A stretch of 64,000 bases of DNA from Euonymus europaeus (Eukaryota > Streptophyta > Magnoliopsida > Celastrales > Celastraceae), in contig OY756972.1 in assembly GCA_963580455.1 (NCBI GenBank), positions 16,321,001 to 16,385,000 on the forward strand. Direction: 5' to 3'. Numbering within the stretch: the first letter of the stretch is position 1; every line of letters begins with the position of its first letter. The translations under genes were made by a program, and so were the position numbers. This document shows, one piece after another, positions 1-10,230 of this stretch. The notes beneath the pieces were generated by a model. It searched no databases and was not told where the DNA came from. It was given only the letters and a program-made list of their open reading frames with translations.

Positions 1-297
1 GGATTAATGCAATTTTTTTGATTGTATAATTCAAAAAAAAGCAAAAAGGGAAAAAATAAAAGATAGGGTCAGCCTAGGCCTCACTTTTGCCATATGGCCT
101 GGCCCAAAGCCCGATTACTAAAAGATAGCTTGGGCCTTCAAATGTTAGGCAGGCCTGGCCCGATGGGGATACCTAAGCACAAGACGCATACTGGAGAGTT
201 CAAGCATAACTGTAATATTTTATATTATTGATCTAGTATGGCTATCAGGTTTGGGGTACAAGATCATAGCTTAAGTTGAGGAGTTGTATTAGTTTAG
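1..297. other. Left flank, no gene seen
   Basis: No coding region is supported here. The first 180 bases contain short GC-rich repeats of the type GGCCTGGCCC, resembling transposon-terminal debris in an AT-rich background. The LTR element that follows has no clear target-site duplication with this flank, although AGTTGTA occurs on both sides (near 282 and just after 2973). Confidence 0.4.
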
Positions 298-847
298 TGG
301 TCATGATACCAAAAAAGGACTCTAATTAGACACCGACATGTGCCATAGGAAATTCTAGAGGTCATATTGGTTAGTACACATAGCTCGATTTACAAATCAC
401 TATGCTCGATCAAGGTTGCACATAGATTCTTAGAAAAAGTCAAGTTATTAACGAAAACGAGTTCCTTATTCAGCAAGTACTCTCCCTCAACTAGAGTACT
501 TTCCTATGGTTACAAGAATTCCTCTCAAGCAAGACCCTGACTCCAATTAGGAGTATTAGAGCTCCACCACTATAAAAAGGGACCTCTAATAGGTAAACAA
601 GACACACATTCTGTATTCTAACAAATAACTTCATAGCACCAAGCACATACTTTAGAAGACTTATATGTTTACATCTGACTTGAGTGTTGGAGTGTCAATA
701 CTATAGCAAAACCTCTGGCAGGCTCTAAGCTCAAGCTTGTTCGTCTATGCAAAAAAACACCACTAGAAGAGCAATATCAACTGAGAAGACGTAGCTTGGC
801 CATATCTTGATACGTCATCCAAACCAAGTGGATTTTTGACATCATCA
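298..847 (+). repeat. 5' LTR of the LARD-type element
   Basis: This is a direct repeat of 2438-2973. The shared stretch runs from TGATAC near the start, through a common TATA region, to a TCATCA end. It is the promoter-bearing copy. Confidence 0.8.
571..577 (+). promoter_or_regulatory. TATA box in 5' LTR
   Basis: TATAAAA lies in the context CCACCACTATAAAAAGG. The same motif is conserved at 2697-2703 in the other LTR, supporting a role as the retrotransposon core promoter. Confidence 0.6.
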
Positions 848-850
848 TAT

Positions 851-868
851 TGGTGTCGTTTGTGGGAA
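851..868 (+). other. Primer-binding site
   Basis: TGGTGTCGTTTGTGGGAA lies 3 bases after the LTR end. It resembles the TGGCGCCGT..GTGGGAA primer site common in plant gypsy-type and gag-only elements. Confidence 0.65.
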
Positions 869-899
869 GAGAATAAAACTTCCCAAAGTAACTTACAAT

Positions 900-1510
900 G
901 GTCAAAGCTAGAGGTATACCTCGACAAAGAGGTCAACTTTGAATATAGGTCTTCCTCGGCGAAGAGTTCACTTCAGAAAAGAGGTCTTCCTTTGAAAAAA
1001 GTTTGAATAAGAAAAAGAGGTCTTCCTCATAAAAGAGGTTTCCTCAGAAAAGAGGTTTTCCTCAGCCAAGAGGTTACCTCGGAAAAGAGGTATTTCTTAG
1101 CGAAAAGTTCATCTAGGAAAAGATGTATTCCTCAGTGAAGAGTTTGCCTAAGAAAAAAAGGCCCTCCTCAATGAAGAGTTCGCCTTAGAAAAGAAGGCCC
1201 TCCTCAATGAAAAATTCACCTTAAAAAAGAAATCATCCTCAACCAAAAGGCCACCTCAGAAAAAAGGTCTTGTTTGACACATCACCCAAAAGGTCATCCA
1301 CAACCAAAAGGTCATTCAATAGGTTACCTTGAAAAAGATGTCATCCTCAACAAATAGTTGGCCTCAGAGAAGAGATCTTCGTTAGTGAACACATCACCTC
1401 AAAAAAGAAGTCTTTCTCAGCCAAGAGGATACATTGGAAAAGAGTTCTTCCTAGGCAAAGAATTTTCCTAAGACAAAGAGGTTTTCCTCGACGAAAAGTT
1501 CACTAAAAAA
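900..1510 (+). repeat. Degenerate tandem repeat, GAGGTCTTCCTC module
   Basis: Variants of AAAAGAGGTCTTCCTC and AAGAGTTCACCTCAG recur about every 30-35 bases, with single-base changes and small indels. An ATG at 899 right after the primer site opens a very short frame that stops quickly. No protein is supported, and the module occupies the usual place of gag. Confidence 0.75.
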
Positions 1511-1519
1511 AATTAAGAT

Positions 1520-2290
1520 TCATCTCGATAGGCATTATGACTTGAAAAATACTCCAAGTGACAATTGCCAAGAAGAATGAAGATCCACTCAGTAGGCATT
1601 ATGATTTGGAAAACACTCGAAGTGAAAATGACCTTGCAAAATGAGGATTCATTTCAATAGGCATTACAAAATACTACAAGTGACAATAGCCAATCATAAT
1701 AAGGATCCACCTCGATAGGCATTACGACTTGGACAATACTCCAGGAGAAATTGATCGAGCAAATAAAGATTCACCTCTATAGGCATTATGACGTGGAAGA
1801 TACTCCATGTGACAATGATAAAGCAGATTGAAGATCCACCTTAGTAGGCATTATAAATTGGAAAATACTCCAGGTGAAAATGGTCGAGCAAAATGAAGAT
1901 TCATCTCACTAAGAATTACGACTTGAAAAATACTCTAAGTGACAATAGCCAAGAAAAAAGAAGATCCATCTCAATAGGCATTAGGACTTGGAAAATACTC
2001 TAGGTTATATTGATCAAGCAAACAAAGATTGACCTTGATAGGCATTATGACTTGGATAATACTCCAAGTGACAATAATCGAGCAGAATGAAGATCTATCT
2101 CGGTAAGCATTATGACTTGGAAAAACTACAGGTGACATTGATCGAGAAAACAAAGAATCACCTCGATAGGCATTACGACTTGGAAAATACTCAAAGTGAC
2201 AATGATCGAGAAAAATCAAGACTCAACTCGAAATGCATTGCGATTTGAAAAATACTTCAAGTGACAATGGCTGAGTATAATAATCATTGA
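1520..2290 (+). repeat. Tandem repeat of about 63 bp, roughly 12 units
   Basis: The unit contains TAGGCATTATGACTTGGAA, a TACTCCAAGTGACAAT part and a GATCGAGCAAAATGA part. GGCATTA recurs near 1530, 1596, 1660, 1716, 1780, 1850, 1910, 1976, 2040, 2106, 2168 and 2230. Units diverge from each other by substitutions, so the array is not freshly amplified. An 82-codon open frame on the minus strand at 1971-2219 is a by-product of the repeat. Confidence 0.85.
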
Positions 2291-2419
2291 CCTCAGTAGT
2301 CATTAGCACTCGCCACCTAAAAATTCTATGTCCACCAAAATAAAATCCTCAGTAAAAGACTCATGCGCCTAGAAAAATTGAAGAAAGTTTACACCTTCAC
2401 TCGGCCAACCAGATTTTCC

Positions 2420-2437
2420 AAAAAAGGTGTGGGGGCT
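2420..2437 (+). other. Polypurine tract
   Basis: AAAAAAGGTGTGGGGGCT lies directly before the TGATATGATAC start of the 3' LTR. This is the expected plus-strand primer for reverse transcription. Confidence 0.65.
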
Positions 2438-2973
2438 TGATATGATACTAGAGAATTACTCCAATTAGACACTGACACATGCCATAGGAAACCCCAGAGG
2501 TCATCTTAACACACATAGCTCTATTTACCAACCACTATGCTCGGTCAAGGATGCTTCTAAGTCCTCAGATAGAGTCAAGTTATTAACGAAAATGAGTTCC
2601 TTATTCAACAAGTACTCTCCCTCAACTAGAGTAGTTTCCCACGGTACCTCTCAAGCAAGAGCCAAATTCCAATTAGGAATAAGAGAGCTCCACCACTATA
2701 AAATGAGACCTCCACTAGGTATATAAGACACATTTTATAGTCTAATAAATAACTTCTAGATCACCGATCTATGTACTCTAGAAGACTTATATGTTCACAT
2801 TTGACTTTAGTTTTGGAACGCCAACTCCATAGAACAACATCTGTCGGGCTCTTAGCTCATGTTTGTTGATTTGTGTAGGAAATCACCATTGGAAGAGCAA
2901 TATCAATCGAGAAGACCTAGCTAAATCATATGTTGATACGTCATCCAAATCGAGCGAATTTTTGATGTCATCA
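2438..2973 (+). repeat. 3' LTR of the LARD-type element
   Basis: This is the direct repeat of 298-847, starting TGATATGATAC and ending GATGTCATCA. Its TATA box is at 2697-2703. The many substitutions between the two LTRs suggest an old insertion. Confidence 0.8.
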
Positions 2974-4139
2974 AGTTGTACATAACACTCATTATGAATT
3001 TATTTCTCGCCAGGTTATAGACTCCATTTTCGATAAAGATGGAACGAAGGATTATTTAATATGAATAGTCATCGGATGATCAATACGAAAGAGTGAGAGA
3101 CGTAAACGTGTGACCCCACTTTGATTGTTTCATTATTGGTTAGTTGTTATTACATAAGGATAATTACTCTCAAATTTTGGTTAAGACTCGTTTAAGGTAT
3201 CCATGGGCACCACTTTTGCCTTAAGAATTTGGAGTGTGTAGAGCCCGAAATCTACAATCAAAGAATTCAATAGCTCAACATCTGGAGGGCCCTGAAAATC
3301 CTCTCAAATACTCCAAGCTACTTGAATTCCTACGCACACTCTGGAAAAATAAACCATGAGATCCCAAAGATCGGTTTGTGGGGGCCCGGTCGTTGGGGCT
3401 CCGACGATCAAGTCAACTCCAAGGGGATAAATAGAAAATGATCGTGGGGGAGATCGGGAAAATTAGGCTGAGATAAGTTTTATTTTTAATGAGTTGTGCT
3501 TATTCAATTATGTGGCAATGTCATCGGGCAACTCCGGTGGTCAAGCAAGTAATTTTCGATAGTCTTAGGTGAGAACCTTGAAATTGGAACAGAAATGGGT
3601 AGCTTTTAGAAATTTAGGAATAGGAACAATAACTTTTGAATTTTAAGGAAAAAAACAAAAAAGAGTGTAAGCTAATGAACATAAAGAATAGGTTCAGTAC
3701 ACTTTTTGTCACTGAAAGATTTTTCATTTTTTATTTTGATCACTGAAAGTTTAAACGTCGCAGATCAAACATTTTGTATCTTTGATAATACCAAGTGTCT
3801 GTGATAGCGTAAGTTTGACAATGGAGCTGACGCTACTTCTTCTTCCTTTTTTTTCTATGAAGAAGCCACTAATTTTTTAAGATTATATGAAAATTATGTA
3901 TATTATATACAAATTTATTGTTTTTGCCCTCTAATTTATTACTTTTACCTTCCAATTTTGAAAGTTTCAAGGGGAAATTAGGCTTAGGTCCAAATTTATT
4001 AACTCTTAAGAGCTAAAGGACAGCTGAATTTTTTTTGTTAGTTAAGGTTCAACTAATTTTTAAATTTATTGAATGAAAGACAAAACTTGAAATTATAGAT
4101 TTGTCATTGTTATTCCAACCAAATATGATTGAAAACTTA
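2974..4139. other. Intergenic, no gene seen
   Basis: The sequence is AT-rich and non-coding with no long open frame. A stretch around 3690-3800 contains two near-copies of a TCACTGAAAG phrase, a short internal repeat of unknown origin. I see no RNA gene or clear transposon ends. Confidence 0.4.
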
Positions 4140-5640
4140 TTTTTCTCGCTGCGGATGCTTCTGACTTTGGATTAGGGAGAGGCCGTGGCGTTGGAATTTT
4201 GAGGCCGAGACGAATCCAACGCCATTGGCCTTGCCAAGATCCGACATCGAAAAATCTCGAATCGAGGTAAAATGTTCAGAATGCTTTTTGCCCTGATCTG
4301 ATCATTTATGGTGTCGGATCGAGGTGAGATTGATGGCGTTACAATCGTTAGGCCGAGAAAATCTAAAGTCAGTGACGTTGAAAAATTTCAGATTGAGGCA
4401 AAATAGCCAGCACCAATTGGAACGCGTTTTACCTCGATCTAGCTGTTTTTGGAGAAAAATCGAGGCAAGATCGGTGGCATTGGATTCGTCTTGGCCGGGC
4501 AATTCCAACATCACTGGCCTCGCCTCTTCCGTCATCAAAAAGCGATTACCTGGTAAAAAAAAATTTTGAAGGTTCTACAAAGAAAAATGTTTTCTACAGA
4601 GAAAAATAACATTATACATTTTATGATGATATTATTGGCCCTTTATCTAGGTCTTGCTTTAAGTGTTTCCAATCGAGGCAAGATCGGTGCGCACTAGTAG
4701 TAGAACGAAAACTGTGATTTCATATTTTTTTGGCCGAATTTTATGTCGGAACCTTGGGTTTATCACTTGGGACATAGGATTTTAGTATTGAATTCGAGTT
4801 TTGGGTCTATTGTACAGAGAAAAAATAATTCTAAAGGTAAATAAATATTTTATAGAGAAATATAGGTTTATAGAAAAAAAGAGTTCTACAGAGAAATAAA
4901 AGTTCTACACAGAAATACAGGTTATAAAGAGAAAAAGAGTTTGCACTAACAGTAGAATGAAAACTGTGATTTCATATTTTTTTGCTTGAATTTTATGTCG
5001 GAACCTTGGGTTCATCACTTAAGACATAGGGTTTTAGTATTGAATATGAGCTTTGGGTCTATAGTATAGAGAAAAATATATTTTATAGAGAAAAAGTGAT
5101 TCTAAAGATAAATAAAGGTTCTACAGATAAATATACGTTTTATCGAGAAAGAGAGTTTTAAAACTACGATTTCATATTTTTTAGCCTAACTTTTTCATCC
5201 AACCACCAAAATGATCGTCGTTGGTCTCAAAAGAAGCGCAACTGTGAGAGGAGTAAAACCCGACCTATGGTGGCTAGAATAGAGGTTCACAGCAGCCGGA
5301 AAGCCACCGCAAAGCTCCGACAATGCCTCAAAAACTTCTTTTCGTTGCTGCAGCTATTTTCGATGTCGAATCGAGGTGGGACTGGTAGCGTTGGAATTGT
5401 TTGGCCGATATGAATTCAACACCACCAGTCTTGCTTCAATCTAGTGTCAAAAACGTCCATATCAAGATAAAATGTGTTTTGGACGTTTTGCCTCGATCCG
5501 GCATTTTCTGACGGCGGATTGAGAAGAGACCACAGCAGGTGGACTCCTCTCGGCGATACAATTTCAACGGTAGTGGTCTCTCTTCGATCAGATGTCGGGA
5601 AGAAGAGATATGATTGTTGAAAATGAAGACGTGATATTCA
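4140..5640. repeat. Degenerate repeat region with 250-bp duplication
   Basis: Phrases such as GGCCGAGACGAATCC, ATCGAGGCAAGATCGG and CCGACATCG recur at irregular spacing in 4180-4510, 4660-4690 and 5350-5600, in both orientations. Inside, 4691-4942 and 4943 to about 5165 are a head-to-tail duplication that includes GAAAACTGTGATTTCATA and ATGTCGGAACCTTGGGTT. Overlapping open frames on both strands at 4302-4569 have no recognisable domain and are more likely chance frames in repeats. Confidence 0.6.
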
Positions 5641-7140
5641 TGTATAATGAGTGAGATGGATAGTTTGGGTAGTTTAATAATTTTGTCCTTATTTCTAATT
5701 TTTTAAATAGATTGGACTTCCTTCTAAGATTAAACATGATTATTTCCTTTTATCTAATTTGTCCAAGTTTCAATTTAGTACACAATACATGTTACCCGTA
5801 AAATTTATTTTTAAGTCTAATATTTTATTTAAATTACTTATTGTGGCACCTCAAATCAGAAGGATTAGTAGGGTGTTCTTTTTAAAGCAGTGCTAAATAG
5901 TCTGAACATTTTTAGCCCAATGCTTACAAAGATTTGACATGACATTTAACATGATAAAATTAAAATTTTAAAATATAAAAACATCTTATTTGAAAAGAGT
6001 CATTGCACATATAAAGTTTTTTTAAAATATAAAGTTATTTCAGTGTTTATTTATACTGTTTGTGAAAATAATGTAATTTCATTGTAAATACATGAAACAA
6101 TACATTTTAGAATGCATTTTCTCAAGTCTATTATTTTTATTAGGGATATATGTTTTAATTAATATTGACAATGAAATTTTATTATAAATTGGCCATATAT
6201 TTCGAATTCACCACTAAAACCTTATGTCTCAAATGATGAACCTCAGAGCTCGGATTCGCTAAATCATACCAAGATTAGGGAATGGATTTGCTACTAAAAT
6301 ACTAAATGTACCAAGTGCTAAACCCCACTTTCGTAGCTAATCACTAAACCCTAAAGGGCTCAGGTACCCTAAACCTTGGATTCTAACTACTAAACATGAA
6401 AATGGACAAAATAGGTGTACATTAATGGTATCTAATTTAATAAATTTTTATGATATCTAATTTATTAATTGTTATTACATTGATTTAGTATAAAAATGAA
6501 TTATAAATTTATAACTATAATTTATTATAAGTACAAAGATAAATTATTATTAAATTTTATTACAAATATAAATCTATGATAAAAATTATAGTAAGTATTA
6601 AATATAATAGAAAAGTAAAATAAAACTGACAAAATTATGTGTCACAAAATTTTCGACACATGATGCTCAAAATAAAATAAAATAAAAAAAATGCAAAAAG
6701 GAAAGAAGGAAAGAACGACTTTACCACTGCGTATAAGCTCCATTTTATAGTTTTACATCTCAAAGGGGCGCAATCCAAGTTTTTAATTGTAGATGAGTAA
6801 ATTGATTTTGAAACAATCTTTTTCAACATGACAACTCATATGATATGTCATTCAGACTTGAGTTAAGTTTGGTTGGGGCGGGACCAAAGGACCCGTCTAT
6901 CGGCCCAGGACCCGTCTATGTCGGTAGAATATTAATCGTAGGTTATGCGACCCAACAACAAGGGACAAGGGGATGTTCAGAATGTCGGTATACTTGAGTT
7001 AAGTTGCTCTATAAAAACTTGAGTACTGTAACTTTTTTTTTCTTCTTTTTAGGTTATAAAAGGGAAATCGAGAGGATGAAGCCGTTGAGTACATTTGAAG
7101 AATACCAAAGTGATATAAACTTGTCCAATGTGTTAGTATT
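5641..7140. other. AT-rich intergenic region
   Basis: No gene is supported. The region is very AT-rich, with long A/T homopolymers between 6420 and 6680. A short GGACCCGTCTAT phrase is repeated twice near 6890-6920. Confidence 0.4.
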
Positions 7141-7214
7141 GTTGCATAAATGATAAATAGTAATAGAAAAGACGTCCTCGACCGACATAACTGTGGAGCC
7201 TAAAAGTGCGATGC

Positions 7215-7286
7215 CACGTGTCGATACTTAGAGACTGCACGTGGTACAAGACGACAAGACGTGTCGCCACGTGGAGGCTGCACGTG
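7215..7286 (+). promoter_or_regulatory. Cluster of four G-boxes
   Basis: CACGTG occurs at 7215-7220, 7238-7243, 7268-7273 and 7281-7286, within a locally duplicated GCACGTGG..CAAGACGA segment. ACGTGTC and ACGTGGC extensions match abscisic-acid response element cores. The cluster lies about 190-260 bases upstream of the LTR TATA box at 7474. Regulation by bZIP or bHLH factors is inferred. The equivalent of the last box in the right LTR is CACATG, so it is lost there. Confidence 0.5.
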
Positions 7287-7617
7287 GCACAAGACGATAA
7301 AACGTGTTGGGAGTGTGATACGTAACTTGAATAACCTCACCCCGCCACCGGTGATGATCGTGATCTTCTCACCACTTCTTCAAAATTCAAGTGGAATTGC
7401 TCTTCAAAATTCAAACAGGTATTGCACACTTGATGTGTGGAGAGGAAGTAGGAGAGCGGTTACTTAACTGTATTATAAATAACACCCCTTGTAACCATTT
7501 GAGAGAGGATAGTGAATGAGAAATACAGATTCTACCCGTAGACGTAGGCATTCTTGCCGAATCACGTAAATCCTTTGTGTGCTTTTACTTTCAATTTAGT
7601 TCCTTAGTCTATGTGCA
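7274..7617 (+). repeat. Left LTR of gag-only element
   Basis: Aligns with 9840-10185 from GAGGCTGCAC through GTGTGATACGTAACTTGAA and TATAAATAACACCCCTTG to the TTCCTTAG..TATGTGCA region. Its TATA box, TATAAAT, is at 7474-7480. The last ~45 bases present in the right LTR are absent here. Confidence 0.75.
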
Positions 7618-7667
7618 CGTATTGAAGAACAAAGGGAAACGCTTAGCCAGTGTCATCCATTGCCCGG

Positions 7668-8332
7668 ATGACAGTCGATAACTCGAGAAGGAGACCAAGA
7701 GTACTTGGTAGGTCGCACCAGCGGAGAAGTCCTTCACCAAAGAGAAAACGAGGGCGCTCATTGACCTCAATGAGGCAAGATCGTTACTCATTCGCTAGAG
7801 GAAGGAGGCGCTCACCAACTCCCAGAAGGCGCTCACCAACTCCAATAAAGACTAGGCGTAGGTCTCCCTCCAGCAGTAGTGAGAGACGACCTCGAAAGGA
7901 CAGTGGAAGGAGGATTGGAGAAGCTATGTGGAGTGCCCAAAAGAAGGCAGAGCAAACACTAAATAGGATGACTACCACCCCTTTGTGAAATCACTCAGAA
8001 GGGAAGATCCCCCTGATAAGTTTATTCCTCCCACTTTTGAACTCTATGATGAAAAGACTGACCCCATAGCCCATGTGGCGGCATATGCACACAAAATGGC
8101 CCTTTGGGCAGGACTAGACTCTTTGATGTGTAACGTGTTCCCTTCTAATCTAGGAAAGACCGCAATGTATTGGTTTTACCGACTTCCAGAAATCTCAATT
8201 TCTACTTGGAAGGAGTTGACACAATCTTTCATGTCAAGATTTATGGCCAAAGATAGAGAACCAGCAACTTTAGATAAGTTGTTCTCCACTCGACCAAGAA
8301 AAGGAGAAACAGAGTACACGATCCCAAATTGA
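7668..8332 (+). pseudogene. gag: Retrotransposon gag (capsid), SR-rich, frameshifted
   Basis: Gag forms the cytoplasmic particle that packages retroelement RNA. The first part (7668-7988) is rich in Arg-Ser and Arg-Ser-Pro-Thr repeats, with a lysine/arginine-rich basic character. It ends in a frameshift near 7980. A second frame (7985-8332) continues with the hallmarks of the gypsy gag core: PPTFELYDEKTDP, a Cys/Phe-Pro segment, then MYWFYRLP and WKELTQSFMSRF. It stops at a TGA at 8330-8332, before the usual capsid end and any zinc knuckle. The start at 7668 is chosen because the frame runs from it without interruption. Serine/arginine-rich N-termini are known in gag-only elements. Capsid identity is confident; function is lost or impaired. 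Confidence 0.75.
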
Positions 8333-8419
8333 GGCGTATAGATGCATCTACCAAGAGTGCACCCTGGGCTGAGGTCACAAGAAATGTCGATGAGACATAC
8401 AAACTAATGAAAGAGATTG

Positions 8420-8960
8420 GTCAATGACAAATAAGTCAGTCAAAGAGGCTTAGTGCAAAGAAAAAGCGAAAGAGGCAAAAATCATTAAAAAAGGCTGAAG
8501 AGGCTATCTAATTAAATAAGGCGGAGAGGCTATAAGATTAAAGAAGCCAAAGAGGCTAAGTGCAAAGAAAAAGTCAAAGAGGCTAAAATCATTGAGAAAG
8601 GCCGAAGAGGCTATTTAATTAAAGAAAAGACGAAGAGGCTATAAGATTAAAAAAGCCAAAGAGGCTAAAATTATTGAGAAAGTCGAAGAGGCTATCTAAT
8701 TAAAGAAAGTCGAAGAGGCAATCTGATTAAAGTGGTTAAAGAGGTTATCTGTTAAAGCGGTCGAAGAGATCAAAGAAAAATGCAATTAAGAAGTTGTCAA
8801 TATAAAGAAGCTAAAGAGGCTAATTGCAAAGAAAAAGTCAAAAATGCTGACAATTTTAAGAAAAGCCGAGGAGGCTATTTGATTAAAAAAAAGCTAAAGA
8901 GACTACCTGATTAAAACAAGCCGAAGAGGGCTGACAATTTTAAGAAAAACAAACTTATTA
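8420..8960 (+). repeat. Tandem module 1: AAGAGGCTA repeats
   Basis: AAAGCCAAAGAGGCTAA, GAAGAGGCTATCTAATTAAA and close variants recur at roughly 36-75 base spacing. This gives a purine-rich plus strand with no usable reading frame. Confidence 0.75.
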
Positions 8961-8989
8961 CAAGAAAAGGTAAAAATTCATTATGTACA

Positions 8990-9335
8990 GGCGAAACTAC
9001 ATATGAAGCGCATTCTATGGAGCGGAACAAAGATATGGGAGCAATAGAGCGAAAGCACCCCACAATGGATGAAGCGGAGTTCCAATCTCACCTCTATGTT
9101 GCGGAAGGGGCGGAAGTTATAGAGCGGAGGCACCCCACCCAAGAAGGGGCGGGGCATCCCGCTCCCCTCCCAAAATGTAGCGGAAGTATTCCGCACCCGC
9201 CTCTATGGAGTGGAAGGGGCGGGAGCTATAGAGCGGAAGTACTCGCCCAAAAAGGAGGGGACGACGTGGGAGCTATAGAGCGGAATTCTCTATCGAGCGG
9301 GATCGTTACTCTCCCGCTAGAGTTGAAGCGAGCAA
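8990..9335 (+). repeat. Tandem module 2: TATAGAGCGGAAG repeats
   Basis: Irregular repeats built on GGAGCTATAGAGCGGAAG and CACCCCAC..GAAGGGGCGG are much more GC-rich than the flanks. An open frame at 9017-9349 spans them but encodes only the repeated peptide and is not supported as a gene. Confidence 0.6.
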
Positions 9336-9339
9336 TATG

Positions 9340-9838
9340 TCCAACCTAAGGGGAAGCTACTTAGGCACCCTTGTGCCAAACGTAGGCATCCAACCTAAGA
9401 GGGGCTGGTGCATTTTTGTACCTTGCGTAGACATCCAGTCTAAGAGGGGGCTGCGTAGGCACCCTTGTGCCAGAGGTAGGCATCGAGCCTAGGAGGGGGC
9501 TGATGCCCAGCGTATGCACCCTTGTGCTAGACGTATGCATTCAGCCTAAGAAGGGGCTACGTAGGCACCTATGCACAAACTGTAGGTATCAGGCCTAGGA
9601 GGAAGCTAGTGCCCAACGTAGGTGTAGGCACTTGTATGTCAGATGAATGTATTCAAACTCAGGAGGGGTTAATGCCAACTGAAGGCTTAGGTAGCCTTAC
9701 ACCAGATGAAGACATCCAGCCTAGGAAGATTTGTTACCCAACGTAGGCGTAGACACCTTGTGCCAGACTTAGGCATCTAGCCTAGGGGGCTGGTGCCCAG
9801 CGTAGGCGTAGGCACCTTTATGCTAGACGAATGCATCT
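9340..9838 (+). repeat. Tandem module 3: GGCACCCTTGTGCC repeats
   Basis: About eight units of 55-75 bp combine CGTAGGCACCCTTGTGCC with CATCCAGCCTAAGAGGGGCT. GGCAC-CCTT-GTGCC in several units is a small perfect hairpin. Confidence 0.75.
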
Positions 9839-9839
9839 A

Positions 9840-10230
9840 GAGGCTGCACATGACACAAGACAATAAAACGTGCTGGGGAGTGTGATACGTAACTTGAATA
9901 ACCTTACCCCGCCTCTGGTGATGATCGTGATCTTCTCACCTCTCCTTCAAAATTCAAGTGGAATTGCTTTTCAAAATTCAAACAGGTATTGCACACTTGA
10001 TGCATGGAGAGGAAGCAAGAGAGCGGTTACTTGACTGTATTATAAATAACACCCCTTGTAACCATGTGAGGGAGGATAATGATTGAGAAATATAGACTAT
10101 ATCCATGGACGTAGGCATTCTTGCCGAACCACGTAAATTCTTTGTGTACTTTTACTTTCAATTCAGTTCCTTAGCCTATATGCATTCAACCCAGGAAACC
10201 GTAACGTCGATGCGGATTTTCGCATCTACA
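9840..10230 (+). repeat. Right LTR of gag-only element
   Basis: Matches the left LTR at 7274-7617, with a TATA box at 10041-10047. It extends further, ending GATTTTCGCATCTACA at 10230, a typical plant LTR end. Confidence 0.75.

Larger units (their letters stand above)
298..2973 (+). mobile_element. Non-autonomous LTR retrotransposon (LARD-type)
   Basis: Two direct repeats of about 540 bp (298-847 and 2438-2973) flank an interior with no intact retroviral protein. A gypsy-type primer-binding site follows the left repeat, and a purine-rich tract precedes the right one, which fixes the plus orientation. Both repeats carry a matching TATA box. The interior consists almost wholly of two tandem-repeat modules, so the element must have used proteins from another retrotransposon. 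The exact 5' end is uncertain, because the left repeat may begin at TGGTCATGATAC or slightly upstream. No clean 5-bp target duplication was found. Confidence 0.8.
7200..10230 (+). mobile_element. Gag-only LTR retrotransposon (TR-GAG-like)
   Basis: Direct repeats at 7274-7617 and 9840-10230 flank a region whose only protein is a broken gag (7668-8332). It is followed by three different tandem-repeat modules up to the right LTR. No protease, RT or integrase is present, so the element is non-autonomous and would depend on enzymes from a gypsy relative. The canonical primer site after the left LTR is missing; the left LTR seems to be cut short at its 3' end compared with the right one, which ends GCATCTACA at 10230. 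The left boundary is uncertain because LTR-like sequence may extend to about 7140. Confidence 0.75.

Noticed and set aside
1971..2219. 82-codon minus-strand frame
   Set aside because: It translates the tandem repeat (recurring F-P-S-x-N-A-Y), so it is not a gene.
1520..2290. Regular 63-bp repeats that might be taken for a CRISPR array
   Set aside because: Units are adjacent variants with no unique spacers, lie inside an LTR element and the genome is a plant's.
4302..4569. Overlapping frames of about 80 codons on both strands
   Set aside because: No domain, lies in dispersed repeats and mirrors itself between strands.
9017..9349. 110-codon plus-strand frame
   Set aside because: Entirely within tandem module 2; the peptide is repetitive and not conserved in any way I recognise.
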